A stretch of DNA of 58,967 nt, from the NCBI GenBank assembly GCA_902798105.1, contig CADBVG010000018.1, positions 13,333 to 72,299 of the forward strand, written 5' to 3'. Below, one piece after another: positions 34,503 to 42,222 of the stretch. The notes under the pieces were generated by a model. That model worked only from the letters and a program-made list of their open reading frames with translations. It did not search any database and was not told where the DNA came from. The number at the start of each line of letters is the position of its first letter. Position 1 is the stretch's first letter. The stretch comes from an uncultured Eubacteriales bacterium (GTDB taxonomy: Bacteria; Bacillota; Clostridia; Christensenellales; Aristaeellaceae). The translations under genes and the position numbers were made by a program.

Positions 34503-35599
34503 TACGCCTCTCCCAGGTAGGTCTTGTTGCCGCGAATCTCCTCCAGGTAGCCGTCGTCGATGGCGGCTTCCTCGAAGGTGGCCATGTTGCGGATCACGCT
34601 CTGGGACGCGGCCACCAGCTCGAAGGCGATGGGGCAGCCGCTGCCCTCGCCCAGCCGCATGTTCATCAGTAGCATTGGCTCCAGGCCCATGGCCTCCATG
34701 GCCAGGCGATAGCCCTTTTCCGCCGAGGCGTGGGAGGGGATCATATAGGCCGCGGCCAGCGGGTTCAACCTGAAAGCGCACAGCGCTGCCACGGCGCTGA
34801 TAAAGCCGTCGATGACCGCGGGCACCCGCGCCGCCGCCGCGCCCAGGAACGCGCCGCACATGGCGGCCAGGTCGAACCCGCCCACCTTCATCAGCACGTC
34901 CACCGGGTCGGCGGGGTCGGGCTGCCAGCGGGCGATGGCCTCGTCGATTACCGCGATCTTCCGGGCATAGGCGGCATTGTTGATGCCCGCGCCCCGGCTG
35001 ACGGTCTGCTTTGCGGGCAGGCCCAGCAGCGCGGACAGCACCGCGCTGGAGGTGGAGGTGTTGCCGATGCCCATTTCGCCCACGCCGATGATCTGTATGC
35101 CTTCGTCCGCGGCGCGCCGGGCCGCCTCGATGCCGATCTGCAGGGCGCGGTTCGCCTGCTCCCGGCTCATGGCGTGTTCCTTCGCAAAATTGCGGGTGCC
35201 GTGGGCAATCTTCACGTCCCGAACGCCGGACTGGTGGAAGTCAGCATTGATACCCACGTCCATCACGTCCAGCTCGGTGTGGAAGTGCCGCGCCAGCACG
35301 GCCACCCCGGTCAGCCCCCGGGTAAAGTTGATGGTCTGGCTCAGCGTCACGCTCTGGGGGCAGCTGGCCACGCCCTCCTCCACAATGCCGTTGTCGGAGG
35401 CGAATATCAGTACCCGGCGGCGGTCCACCGGGTTGTAGATTTTGCCCGTCATGCCGGCCAGCTTGATGGAGAGGTCCTCCAGCTTGCCCAGACTGTGGGG
35501 CGGCTTGGCGAGGCTCTCCTGGCGTTTCAGGGCCTGTCGCATGGCCTCCCGGTCGGGTTCGCGTATCTGGTTCAGGGTTTCCTGAAGAAACTGTTCCAT
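34502..35599 (-). CDS. cobT: Nicotinate-nucleotide--dimethylbenzimidazole phosphoribosyltransferase
   Basis: This 365-aa enzyme activates the lower-ligand base (dimethylbenzimidazole or an analogue) as alpha-ribazole-5'-phosphate. Typical segments are LAKPPHSLGKLEDLSIKLAG, ILIFASDNGIVEEGVASCPQ (here starting VLIFASDNG), NFTRGLTGVAVLAR, IGVGEMGIGNTSTSSAVL and, near the C terminus, the catalytic Glu region LRLGEGSGCPIAFELV. It overlaps the upstream NlpC/P60 gene by 28 nt. First dedicated gene of the cobalamin set. Confidence 0.95.
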   Translation of the reverse strand: MEQFLQETLNQIREPDREAMRQALKRQESLAKPPHSLGKLEDLSIKLAGMTGKIYNPVDRRRVLIFASDNGIVEEGVASCPQSVTLSQTINFTRGLTGVAVLARHFHTELDVMDVGINADFHQSGVRDVKIAHGTRNFAKEHAMSREQANRALQIGIEAARRAADEGIQIIGVGEMGIGNTSTSSAVLSALLGLPAKQTVSRGAGINNAAYARKIAVIDEAIARWQPDPADPVDVLMKVGGFDLAAMCGAFLGAAAARVPAVIDGFISAVAALCAFRLNPLAAAYMIPSHASAEKGYRLAMEAMGLEPMLLMNMRLGEGSGCPIAFELVAASQSVIRNMATFEEAAIDDGYLEEIRGNKTYLGEA

Positions 35600-36237
35600 A
35601 GGTCAATGATTTTTCCTTTCAGTACTTCGATCTTTTCCGGGATTTTGAGGCCGTCGAACCAGTCCCGCACCGGCTTCAGCTTTTCGGGGATGCCGGTGCT
35701 GTCCAGCCATTCGCCAATCTGCTTGCCGGTGGGAAGGTAGGTGTAGACCTGGGCGTAACGCCTCGCGCCGGTGAACTTTTCCAGGTAGAAATCCTCAAGG
35801 GCACTGATCTTTACCTCGCCAGTGGAGGAGGCGTGGACAAAGCGGTTGCCGCCCATCCAGAAGCCCATGTGGTCGCTGGGGTCACTGTCGCGCACGGTGT
35901 CAAAGCAGACCACGTCGCCGGGCAGCAGCTCCCGGGGATTTTTGATCAGCGGATAGCGTTCGTCGGTGCCGATGATTGCCGCGGCGTGATAGGGAAATTC
36001 AAACCCCTCCGGCTTGAGGCAGTACATCACCAGGCCGCTGCAATCGAAGCGGTCCGGCCCCGCCGCCCCCAGCACGTAGGGCTTGCCCAGGTGCTCCAGC
36101 GCCCGCATCACCACCACCTCGCCCTGGGTCAGGCCCGAGCAGGTCAGACAGATCAGCATCAGGCACAGCCACAGCGCGACGGTCTGGATCAGGAAAAAGC
36201 GGGCCTTCCGAAAGGGGCGAAAGCGGGGACGCTGCAT
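35572..36237 (-). CDS. Exported NlpC/P60 peptidoglycan hydrolase
   Basis: This 221-aa protein has an N-terminal hydrophobic segment (about 14-35, FFLIQTVALWLCLMLICLT) acting as signal or anchor, then one NlpC/P60 domain. The catalytic Cys66 is in DRFDCSGLVMY, and His123 (DHMGFWMG) and His135 (FVHASS) follow. Such enzymes cleave gamma-D-Glu-diaminopimelate bonds or related links in cell-wall peptides. About 50 residues follow the domain (KLKPVRDWFDGLKIPEK). The cobT start lies inside its 3' end (28-nt overlap), so a functional link to cobalamin genes may be only transcriptional. Confidence 0.87.
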   Translation of the reverse strand: MQRPRFRPFRKARFFLIQTVALWLCLMLICLTCSGLTQGEVVVMRALEHLGKPYVLGAAGPDRFDCSGLVMYCLKPEGFEFPYHAAAIIGTDERYPLIKNPRELLPGDVVCFDTVRDSDPSDHMGFWMGGNRFVHASSTGEVKISALEDFYLEKFTGARRYAQVYTYLPTGKQIGEWLDSTGIPEKLKPVRDWFDGLKIPEKIEVLKGKIIDLWNSFFRKP

Positions 36238-36303
36238 AGCGAGGGTTCTCCTTTGTAAACGTGGTCATGGTAGTAGCGGCGGCCCCTGGGCCGCCAGGGC
36301 CAT

Positions 36304-37383
36304 TTATTTGCCCGCAAGCGATTTGCGGTACTTCTCGCTCTCCCAGTTGGCGATGAAGGCCTTGGCGGCCTCGCCCATGGTGGACAGGGTGTAACCCTTT
36401 TTCTCGATGGCGCGGCAGATGAACAGCACGGCGGTCAGCGTCTCGGCGATCACCTGGGCCTTTGCGGCGGGCATGTTGAAGGTCACGACGCCGGTCTGCG
36501 GGTTGCAGACGGCCATGCCCTCCTGAGGCTTGCCCTCGCCGAAGCTGAACACGCCGGTCAGGAATACCAGCTGGTCGGGGTAGAGGGGGGACTCCAGCAG
36601 GAACTTCTCGCTGAAATCGCCGGAGGCCAGCTGCTGGGCCAGGAAGGGGCAGTCCGCTTCGAACAGGCCGTCGCCGACGTCCTTTACGCCCACCTTCGGG
36701 AAGCTGCCGTTTTCGATGCCGAAGGCCCTTGCGATGCGGTCGTTGACGTCGGTGTGGACGCGCAGGCACTCGTCCGGGTCGTCGCTGTGGGCGATCAGGC
36801 CGTGGTTCTGCATGAATATGGCGGCGGGTCGGCGGCCGGTCTCGGCCTCCACGCGGCGCACCTCGTCGCGGATGGAGAAGGTCAGCCGCGCGCCGGGATC
36901 CACATAGCTGACCCAGCCCCAGCTGTAGTCGGCGTCGGCCAGCGCGACCTTGACGATGCTCTCCAGCTCGGCGCTGCACGCGGCCAGGTTGGCGTAGACG
37001 CTGTGGCTGTGGGCCACATAGGTGTCCAGGATCGAATGGAAGCCCGCCTCCACGGAGGGGCGCAGCGCCGCCAGGCCTTCGACGGCCTTTGTGTTGGCCT
37101 TGGCCTGTTCGCTGCCCGCCTTTTCCACGTCCGGGAGGGTGGCGGGATCGGTATTGTTGTAGAAGCCGCGCAGCGCCTCGTAGTCCAGCACGGCGTAGGC
37201 CTTGTCGGGGCGGATGTCCTTCAGGCAGTAGCCGGAGGCCTTGATGGCCATCAGGCCGCCCTCCAGCTTTGCCGAGGTATTGCCGCCGCCGCCCTGCACA
37301 TAGTCCGCCCGTGCGCCGACGCTGGTGGAGATGCGGGTGAAGTTGTCCAGCCGCGCCTTGTTGCGCTCAAAGAAATTGCTCAT
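36304..37383 (-). CDS. Class II aldolase/adducin-family protein (internal start)
   Basis: This 359-aa product starts at the internal ATG with its own GGAGG. It resembles the aldolase half of rhamnulose-1-phosphate aldolase/dehydrogenase proteins: the phosphate loop DYVQGGGGNTSAKL, IKASGYCLKDI, zinc histidines in VAHSHSVYANLAACS, and a further His in FMQNHGLIAHSDD. The C-terminal ~100 residues (FGEGKPQEGMAVCNPQTGVV, then VLFICRAIEKKGYTLSTMG) lie outside the core. It probably cleaves or forms a phosphorylated sugar; the true substrate is unknown. No rhamnose genes are near. Confidence 0.82.
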   Translation of the reverse strand: MSNFFERNKARLDNFTRISTSVGARADYVQGGGGNTSAKLEGGLMAIKASGYCLKDIRPDKAYAVLDYEALRGFYNNTDPATLPDVEKAGSEQAKANTKAVEGLAALRPSVEAGFHSILDTYVAHSHSVYANLAACSAELESIVKVALADADYSWGWVSYVDPGARLTFSIRDEVRRVEAETGRRPAAIFMQNHGLIAHSDDPDECLRVHTDVNDRIARAFGIENGSFPKVGVKDVGDGLFEADCPFLAQQLASGDFSEKFLLESPLYPDQLVFLTGVFSFGEGKPQEGMAVCNPQTGVVTFNMPAAKAQVIAETLTAVLFICRAIEKKGYTLSTMGEAAKAFIANWESEKYRKSLAGK

Positions 37384-38082
37384 GTCCGTTCCTCCGTTTG
37401 TCGTTTTGTCCTCAGCGCCGGTCAGCGGCGCCATTTTCGCGATCAAAAAGTGTATGGCCTTGCCCTGGCCGACGTACAGCCGCTCGTGCTCGGACACGTA
37501 GTTTGGGGTAAAACCCGAGGCATGCAGGTCGTCGGTCAGGTAGGTGATTTCAAAGCCGCACGCGCCCATGTAGCGCTTTGTGGCGGTGAACAGGGCGTCG
37601 TTGTCCGTCTTGAACCAGATTTCGCCGCCGGGGACCAGAAATTCCCGGTACTGGAACAGCTGCCGCGGGTGGGTCAGGCGGCGCTTGTGGTGCTTCGCCC
37701 GCTCATCCCACGGGTTGGGAAAGTTGATGTAGATGCGCCCGATGCCGTCCGCGACGCAGAAGGTGTCATAGATGCGCATGGCGTCCACCTCGGAAAAAAC
37801 GAGGTTTTCCGGCGCGCCATCCTCGTATTCCCGCTCGGTGTTGCGCACGGACACCGCCAGCACGGTGCGCACCTCATCGATGGCGATGTAGTTGATATCC
37901 GGGTTGGCGTGGGCCATTCGCACCGTGGATACGCCCTTGCCACACCCGATTTCCAGGTGCAGCGGCCTGTCGGGGTGGGTGAAGCATTCCCGCCAGTGAC
38001 CCCGATGACTGGATGGCGCTTCGATGAAGTAGGGGCAGGCGGCCAGCTTCGGCTCGGTCCAGGGCTTTCTCCTCATCCGCAT
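36304..38082 (-). CDS. trmB: TrmB tRNA methyltransferase running in frame into a class II aldolase
   Basis: Residues 1-213 are a complete tRNA (guanine-46-N7)-methyltransferase: LHLEIGCGKGVSTVR (SAM site), AIDEVRTVLA, the RNA-binding INFPNPWDERAKHHKRRLTH and the terminal SEHERLYVGQGKAIHFLI. No stop codon follows. A ~20-residue linker (APLTGAEDKTTNGGTD) leads straight into the aldolase, giving a possible 592-aa fusion. A GGAGG lies 7 nt before the internal ATG at 37383, so separate translation of the aldolase is also likely. ATG 38082 lies 5 nt after the stop of the upstream gene. A lost stop codon or a base error are alternatives. Confidence 0.8.
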   Translation of the reverse strand: MRMRRKPWTEPKLAACPYFIEAPSSHRGHWRECFTHPDRPLHLEIGCGKGVSTVRMAHANPDINYIAIDEVRTVLAVSVRNTEREYEDGAPENLVFSEVDAMRIYDTFCVADGIGRIYINFPNPWDERAKHHKRRLTHPRQLFQYREFLVPGGEIWFKTDNDALFTATKRYMGACGFEITYLTDDLHASGFTPNYVSEHERLYVGQGKAIHFLIAKMAPLTGAEDKTTNGGTDMSNFFERNKARLDNFTRISTSVGARADYVQGGGGNTSAKLEGGLMAIKASGYCLKDIRPDKAYAVLDYEALRGFYNNTDPATLPDVEKAGSEQAKANTKAVEGLAALRPSVEAGFHSILDTYVAHSHSVYANLAACSAELESIVKVALADADYSWGWVSYVDPGARLTFSIRDEVRRVEAETGRRPAAIFMQNHGLIAHSDDPDECLRVHTDVNDRIARAFGIENGSFPKVGVKDVGDGLFEADCPFLAQQLASGDFSEKFLLESPLYPDQLVFLTGVFSFGEGKPQEGMAVCNPQTGVVTFNMPAAKAQVIAETLTAVLFICRAIEKKGYTLSTMGEAAKAFIANWESEKYRKSLAGK

Positions 38083-38087
38083 GGCGG

Positions 38088-38327
38088 TCAGTGCTCCCCG
38101 GAGGCGTCCTCGCCCCGCGCGGCCTTTTCGGCTTCTTCCTTGCGCTTCGTCACCGTGCGCATCCAGTAAAGCAGCCCGATGCCGCCCAGCGTGGAAACCA
38201 CCCACAGAATCAGCGCAACCTGCACCCGCCCGGTCATCATCGCAACCAGCCCAAGTATATACATCGCCACCAGCACCAGCGCCGCGATGGCCCGCAGCCT
38301 GCGCAACAGCGCGTTGCGATCGTTCAT
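38088..38327 (-). CDS. Small two-helix membrane protein, 79 aa
   Basis: Unrecognised protein with two predicted helices (AIAALVLVAMYILGLVAMM and VALILWVVSTLGGIGLLYWM), a basic stretch (RTVTKRKEEAEKA) and an acidic tail. ATG 38327 is taken; an in-frame GTG at 38339 is possible and neither has an ideally spaced ribosome site. It lies 5 nt before trmB and is probably co-transcribed. Confidence 0.6.
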   Translation of the reverse strand: MNDRNALLRRLRAIAALVLVAMYILGLVAMMTGRVQVALILWVVSTLGGIGLLYWMRTVTKRKEEAEKAARGEDASGEH

Positions 38328-38420
38328 GTCCTCGTTCACATCCCTGAAAGTATATCGTTATAATATTCGATCATCGAATCCGTTTGTCCTGCCAAATTGG
38401 GTGTAAACCAAAGATTTTTC

Positions 38421-38449
38421 TTGCGCGAAGGGGCGTTGGGCGGTATACT
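38421..38449 (+). promoter_or_regulatory. Promoter of the 92-aa protein gene
   Basis: TTGCGC (38421-38426), 17-nt spacer and TATACT (38444-38449), 31 nt before the ATG at 38481. Confidence 0.6.
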
Positions 38450-38480
38450 TGTTTTATTGCGTCAAGGGAGGAAGAGGATC

Positions 38481-38759
38481 ATGATCAAGGATACCATTGA
38501 GCGCCTGGAGGCGGTGCTGGAGGCGTTGGACGCGCTGGCCGGGGAATGCGGAGACCCGGAGGCGCTGGAGGACCTGAACGCCGAATTCGAGGACGCGCTG
38601 ATGCTTCTGTCGGAAATCGACCCCCGGGAGGACGGCGGGCAGGAGGAGCTCTCAGACGCGCTGGAGGAGCTGCGCGCCCTGGCCAGGGACTACCGGGGGA
38701 CGGGCATTCCCGGCGTCGAAGCGCTGGCAGGGAAGCTGGAGGCAGCGGCGCAAGAATGA
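38481..38759 (+). CDS. Small acidic helical protein, 92 aa
   Basis: I do not recognise this protein. It is almost entirely predicted helix, very rich in Glu, Leu and Asp (IERLEAVLEALDALAGECG, then ALEDLNAEFEDALMLLSEID), with a heptad-like pattern suggesting a coiled coil or helical bundle. It has no signal peptide, so it is cytoplasmic. GGGAGG lies upstream at normal spacing and a promoter precedes it. Monocistronic. A structural or partner-binding role is possible, but nothing in the sequence shows it. Confidence 0.65.
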   Translation: MIKDTIERLEAVLEALDALAGECGDPEALEDLNAEFEDALMLLSEIDPREDGGQEELSDALEELRALARDYRGTGIPGVEALAGKLEAAAQE

Positions 38760-38796
38760 GGGGGGAATTTGGCAGCGGGTGGATGTTCGGCTTGGC

Positions 38797-39013
38797 AAAT
38801 TCTGATTTATCGAGCTGTTGACGAAGGCCCCAAAAGTAGCCTTCCCCCGGTGGGGAAGGTGGATTTCCCCGAAAACGCTTGCGTTGTTCGGGGCATTTTT
38901 CAGCAGAGGCGCGAGGCGCATCGTAAGGGGACCTCATCCGCCTCGCTACGCTCGGCACCTTCCCCAAAGGGGAAGGCTTTGGGCTGCCGCATCTCCCCGC
39001 CAAATCAGAATTT
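38797..39013. repeat. Composite repeat bounded by AAATTCTGATTT ends
   Basis: The ends AAATTCTGATTT and AAATCAGAATTT are inverted and match the arms of the palindromes at 82-121 and 8397-8606. Inside lie CCTTCCCCCGGTGGGGAAGGTGG and CACCTTCCCCAAAGGGGAAGG, the same block family as 4484-4640. This fills the 38760-39080 gap; short ORFs here are not credible. Confidence 0.75.
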
Positions 39014-39019
39014 CCCCGC

Positions 39020-39048
39020 TTGTGTTTTCCCACCCCTTGCGGTATAAT
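39020..39048 (+). promoter_or_regulatory. Promoter of the 191-aa membrane protein gene
   Basis: TTGTGT (39020-39025), 17-nt spacer and a consensus TATAAT (39043-39048), 33 nt before the ATG. Confidence 0.65.
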
Positions 39049-39080
39049 GGTTCATATCGATTTTACGGAGGCGGTTGTCT

Positions 39081-39656
39081 ATGAAGCGCTACAGGCCCCA
39101 TGCGCCGGGCTACATTGTGCTGTACGTGCTGACGCTTTTGAGCCTGGGGGACGTGATCTACACCATCGTGCGGCAGGTCAAGGGCGCGAACAACGACATG
39201 ATGGGAAGCTTCTCATTCTTTTCCTACCTGATATTCGCCATGGCATGTTGCTATACTTGGCAATACATCCGGGCCCAGGTGGTCATCGACGGCACGAAGA
39301 TGCGCGTGGCCTTCCCGGCCAACATTCGCCCCAGACAGGGCCAGCCCCGGGCGATGATTATCTTCCGCCAGGGCGATTTGGACCTGAAGTTCATCGACAA
39401 GACCTTCGATTTGAAGCTGGTCACCCGTTACGGCTATGTGGAGGACCTGGGTTACGACAGGCTGGACCAGAGCCAGGGCGGCGACAAGAGCAAGCTGTTC
39501 CCGGTGCACGAGGTGGCCTTCATCACCAGCGAAAACAAGCGCTATCACATGAACGCCGGCATCTACAACGCCCAGCAGAACCGGGAGATATTCACCCAGG
39601 TGCGGGATATTTCAGGCGTCGAGCCGGAGGGGAAGCTGGCGGAAGTGCTGAAATGA
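39081..39656 (+). CDS. Two-helix membrane protein of unknown function, 191 aa
   Basis: Two N-terminal hydrophobic segments (YIVLYVLTLLSLGDVIYTI and FSYLIFAMACCYTWQYI) are followed by a soluble domain of ~130 residues. It begins VVIDGTKMRVAFPANI, has a basic-acidic alternation (DLDLKFIDKTFDLKLVTRYG) and ends in a helical AGIYNAQQNREIFTQV stretch. This resembles PH-like membrane domain proteins (bPH type) in general shape only. ACGGAGG lies 9 nt before the ATG at 39081. Monocistronic, convergent with leuS. Confidence 0.7.
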   Translation: MKRYRPHAPGYIVLYVLTLLSLGDVIYTIVRQVKGANNDMMGSFSFFSYLIFAMACCYTWQYIRAQVVIDGTKMRVAFPANIRPRQGQPRAMIIFRQGDLDLKFIDKTFDLKLVTRYGYVEDLGYDRLDQSQGGDKSKLFPVHEVAFITSENKRYHMNAGIYNAQQNREIFTQVRDISGVEPEGKLAEVLK

Positions 39657-39670
39657 TTCCAAAACGATCA

Positions 39671-39706
39671 ATTCCCCCGGGAATCGCTTGTGAATCCCGG
39701 GGGAAT
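39671..39706. terminator. Hairpin between convergent genes
   Basis: A perfect 12-bp stem (ATTCCCCCGGGA arm) with a 12-nt loop lies between the 39656 stop and the leuS stop at 39721. There is no T tract, so it may act as a bidirectional mRNA end by processing or simple roadblock. Confidence 0.55.
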
Positions 39707-39720
39707 GTCATACAAGACCG

Positions 39721-42141
39721 TTATCCCACCACGATATTGACCAGCCTGCCCGGCACGAAGATCAGCTTCCGGACGGTCTTGCCGTCGATCAGCTTCTTCA
39801 CCTCGTCCAGGGCCAGGAAGTAGTCGTTCGCGGCCTCGCGGGTCAGGTCGGAGGGCACGTCCATGCGGCCGCGCAGCTTGCCGTTGATCTGCAGGGCCAC
39901 CTCCACGGTGTCCTTGACCAGCGCGGCCTCGTCGTATTGCGGCCAGGCGGCGTACATCAGCTCGGCGTCCGACAGCTTGCACAGCTGGTTAATCTCCTCG
40001 GTGATGTGGGGCGCGACGGGGTTGAGCAGCTTCACCAGCGCCAGCAGCTCGCCCCGGGTGACGCTGCCCTTGGCGTAGATGGCGTTCACCAGGGTCATCA
40101 TGGCGGCGATGGCGGTGTTGTACTTCATCTTCTCGTAGTCCTCGCCGACCTTCTTGATGCAGGTGCTCACGTCGTAGGCCAGGTCCTTCGAGATGCCCGC
40201 CCCGTCGCTCAGCATCTCCATCAGGCGCCATACGCGGTCCAGGAAGCGCTTGCAGCCCTTCACGGAATCGTCGTTCCAGGGCGCGGCAGCGGTGTAATCG
40301 CCCATGAACAGCACGTACAGGCGCAGCGTGTCCGCGCCGTACTGCTTGACGATGTCCAGCGGGTCCACCACGTTGCCCTTGCTCTTGGACATCTTCTCGC
40401 CGTCGCTGCCCAGGATCAGGCCCTGGTAGCTGCGCTTGGCGTAGGGCTCGGGGGTGTTGACCTCGCCGATGTCGTACAGGAAGCGGTGCCAGAAGCGGGA
40501 GTACAGCAGGTGGCGGGTGACGTGCTCCATGCCGCCGTTGTACCAGTCCACGGGCATCCAGTACTTCATCTCGTCCATCGATGCGAAGGCCTTGTCGTTG
40601 TGGGGGTCCACAAACCGCAGGAAGTACCAGGATGAGCCGGCCCACTGGGGCATGGTGTCGGTCTCGCGCTTGGCGGGGCCGCCGCACTTGGGGCAGGTGC
40701 AGTTTACGAAGGATTCGATGCGGGCCAGGGGGGACTGGCCGTCAGTGCCGGGCTCAAAGTTCTCCACGTCCGGAAGCCGCAGCGGCAGCTCATCGTAGGG
40801 CACGCCCACGGTGCCGCACTTCGGGCAGTGGATCAGCGGGATGGGCTCGCCCCAGTAGCGCTGGCGGTTGAAGGCCCAGTCCTTCATCTTGTACTGTATG
40901 CCCTTGCGGCCGATGCCCTTCTCCTCCAGGAACGCCAGCATCGCGGCGATGGAATCCGCCTTGTTGTCGTACTGGTTCAGGAATTCGGAATTGACCATCG
41001 GGCCGTTGCCGGTGTAGGCCTCCACGGCGATGTCGCCGCCCTTGATGACCTCGATGATGTCCACGCCGAACTTGGTGGCGAATTCCCAGTCGCGCTGGTC
41101 GTGGGCGGGTACGGCCATGATCGCGCCGGTGCCGTAGCCCATCATCACGTAATCGGCGATGAATATCGGGATCCGATTGCCGTTGACGGGGTTCACGGCC
41201 TCCAGTCCCATAAGCTTCACACCGGTCTTGTCCTTCGCCAGCTGGGTGCGCTCGAACTCAGTCTTCTTTGCGCAGGCCTCGCGGTAGGCTTCGACCTCGT
41301 TCCAGTTGGAAATGCGGTCCTTGTACTTGTCCAGCAGCGGATGCTCCGGGGCCATGACCATGAAGGTGACACCGAACAGGGTGTCCGGGCGGGTGGTGTA
41401 GATCTCCAGTTTTTCGTCAATGCCGTCGATGGCGAAGTCCACGAACGCGCCGGTGGAGCGGCCGATCCAGGTGACCTGCTGCTGCTTGATGCTTTCGGGG
41501 TAGTCCACGGTCTCCAGACCCTCCAGCAGCTTGTCGGCGTACTGTGTAATGCGCAGGTACCAGACGTCCTTGGGCAGCTGCACCACATCGCTGTGGCACA
41601 CGTCGCATTTGCCGCCCTGGCTGTCCTCGTTGGACAGCACCACCTTGCAGTGGGGGCAGTAGTTCACCAGTGTCTTGGCGCGGAACACCAGGCCGTGGTC
41701 GAACAGCTTCAGGAAGATCCACTGGGTCCACTTGTAGTAGTCCGGCAGGGAGGTGGAGATTTCCCGGCTCCAGTCGAAGGAGAAGCCGATCTGCTTCATC
41801 TGGTCCTTGAAGTGCTCCACGTTCCTGGTGGTGATGACGTGGGGATGGGTGTTGGTCTTGATGGCGTAGTTCTCCGCGGGCAGGCCGAAGGAGTCAAAGC
41901 CCATGGGGAACAGCACGTTGTAGCCCTCCATGCGGCGCTTGCGGGCGACGACCTCCAAACCGGAATAGGCCTTGATGTGGCCCACGTGCATGCCCGCGCC
42001 CGAGGGGTAGGGGAATTCCACCAGCGCGTAGAACTTCGGCTTGGCGTGGCTGCTCTCGGCCTCGAAGGCATGGGTGTCGTCCCAGTGGCGCTGCCATTTG
42101 GTTTCGATTTCGGACGGCGAATAGACGGGGATGTTTTTCAT
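39721..42141 (-). CDS. leuS: Leucyl-tRNA synthetase
   Basis: This 806-aa class I synthetase has the HIGH-type motif PYPSGAGMHVGHIKAYS, the connective editing domain (TRPDTLFGVTFMVMAPEHPL), zinc-type cysteines (CPHCKVVLSNEDSQGGKCDVC, shown in part; and CPKCGTVGVPYDELPLRLPD), and KMSKS as GEKMSKSKGNVVDP. The C-terminal anticodon-binding and Leu-specific domains are present. ATG 42141 is preferred over GTG 42150 because GAGG is 8 nt upstream. No T-box leader is seen upstream. Confidence 0.96.
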   Translation of the reverse strand: MKNIPVYSPSEIETKWQRHWDDTHAFEAESSHAKPKFYALVEFPYPSGAGMHVGHIKAYSGLEVVARKRRMEGYNVLFPMGFDSFGLPAENYAIKTNTHPHVITTRNVEHFKDQMKQIGFSFDWSREISTSLPDYYKWTQWIFLKLFDHGLVFRAKTLVNYCPHCKVVLSNEDSQGGKCDVCHSDVVQLPKDVWYLRITQYADKLLEGLETVDYPESIKQQQVTWIGRSTGAFVDFAIDGIDEKLEIYTTRPDTLFGVTFMVMAPEHPLLDKYKDRISNWNEVEAYREACAKKTEFERTQLAKDKTGVKLMGLEAVNPVNGNRIPIFIADYVMMGYGTGAIMAVPAHDQRDWEFATKFGVDIIEVIKGGDIAVEAYTGNGPMVNSEFLNQYDNKADSIAAMLAFLEEKGIGRKGIQYKMKDWAFNRQRYWGEPIPLIHCPKCGTVGVPYDELPLRLPDVENFEPGTDGQSPLARIESFVNCTCPKCGGPAKRETDTMPQWAGSSWYFLRFVDPHNDKAFASMDEMKYWMPVDWYNGGMEHVTRHLLYSRFWHRFLYDIGEVNTPEPYAKRSYQGLILGSDGEKMSKSKGNVVDPLDIVKQYGADTLRLYVLFMGDYTAAAPWNDDSVKGCKRFLDRVWRLMEMLSDGAGISKDLAYDVSTCIKKVGEDYEKMKYNTAIAAMMTLVNAIYAKGSVTRGELLALVKLLNPVAPHITEEINQLCKLSDAELMYAAWPQYDEAALVKDTVEVALQINGKLRGRMDVPSDLTREAANDYFLALDEVKKLIDGKTVRKLIFVPGRLVNIVVG

Positions 42142-42171
42142 GCGATGCACCTCAAATTATTATTGTAGAAA

Positions 42172-42201
42172 ACCGGTCAGGCGAATGCGTCCTGACCGGT
42201 G
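42172..42201 (-). terminator. Terminator between secG and leuS
   Basis: A 10-bp perfect stem (ACCGGTCAGG arm) followed on the minus strand by TTTTCTACAAT. It separates secG from leuS, so leuS may need its own promoter or read-through. Confidence 0.75.
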
Positions 42202-42222
42202 ATTGTTTCCATACGGCGCGCC

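Noticed and set aside
39721-42222. T-box leader for leuS
   Set aside because: Only a terminator lies between secG and leuS, and no T-box sequence (AGGGTGG type) or specifier loop is visible; likewise none before trpS.
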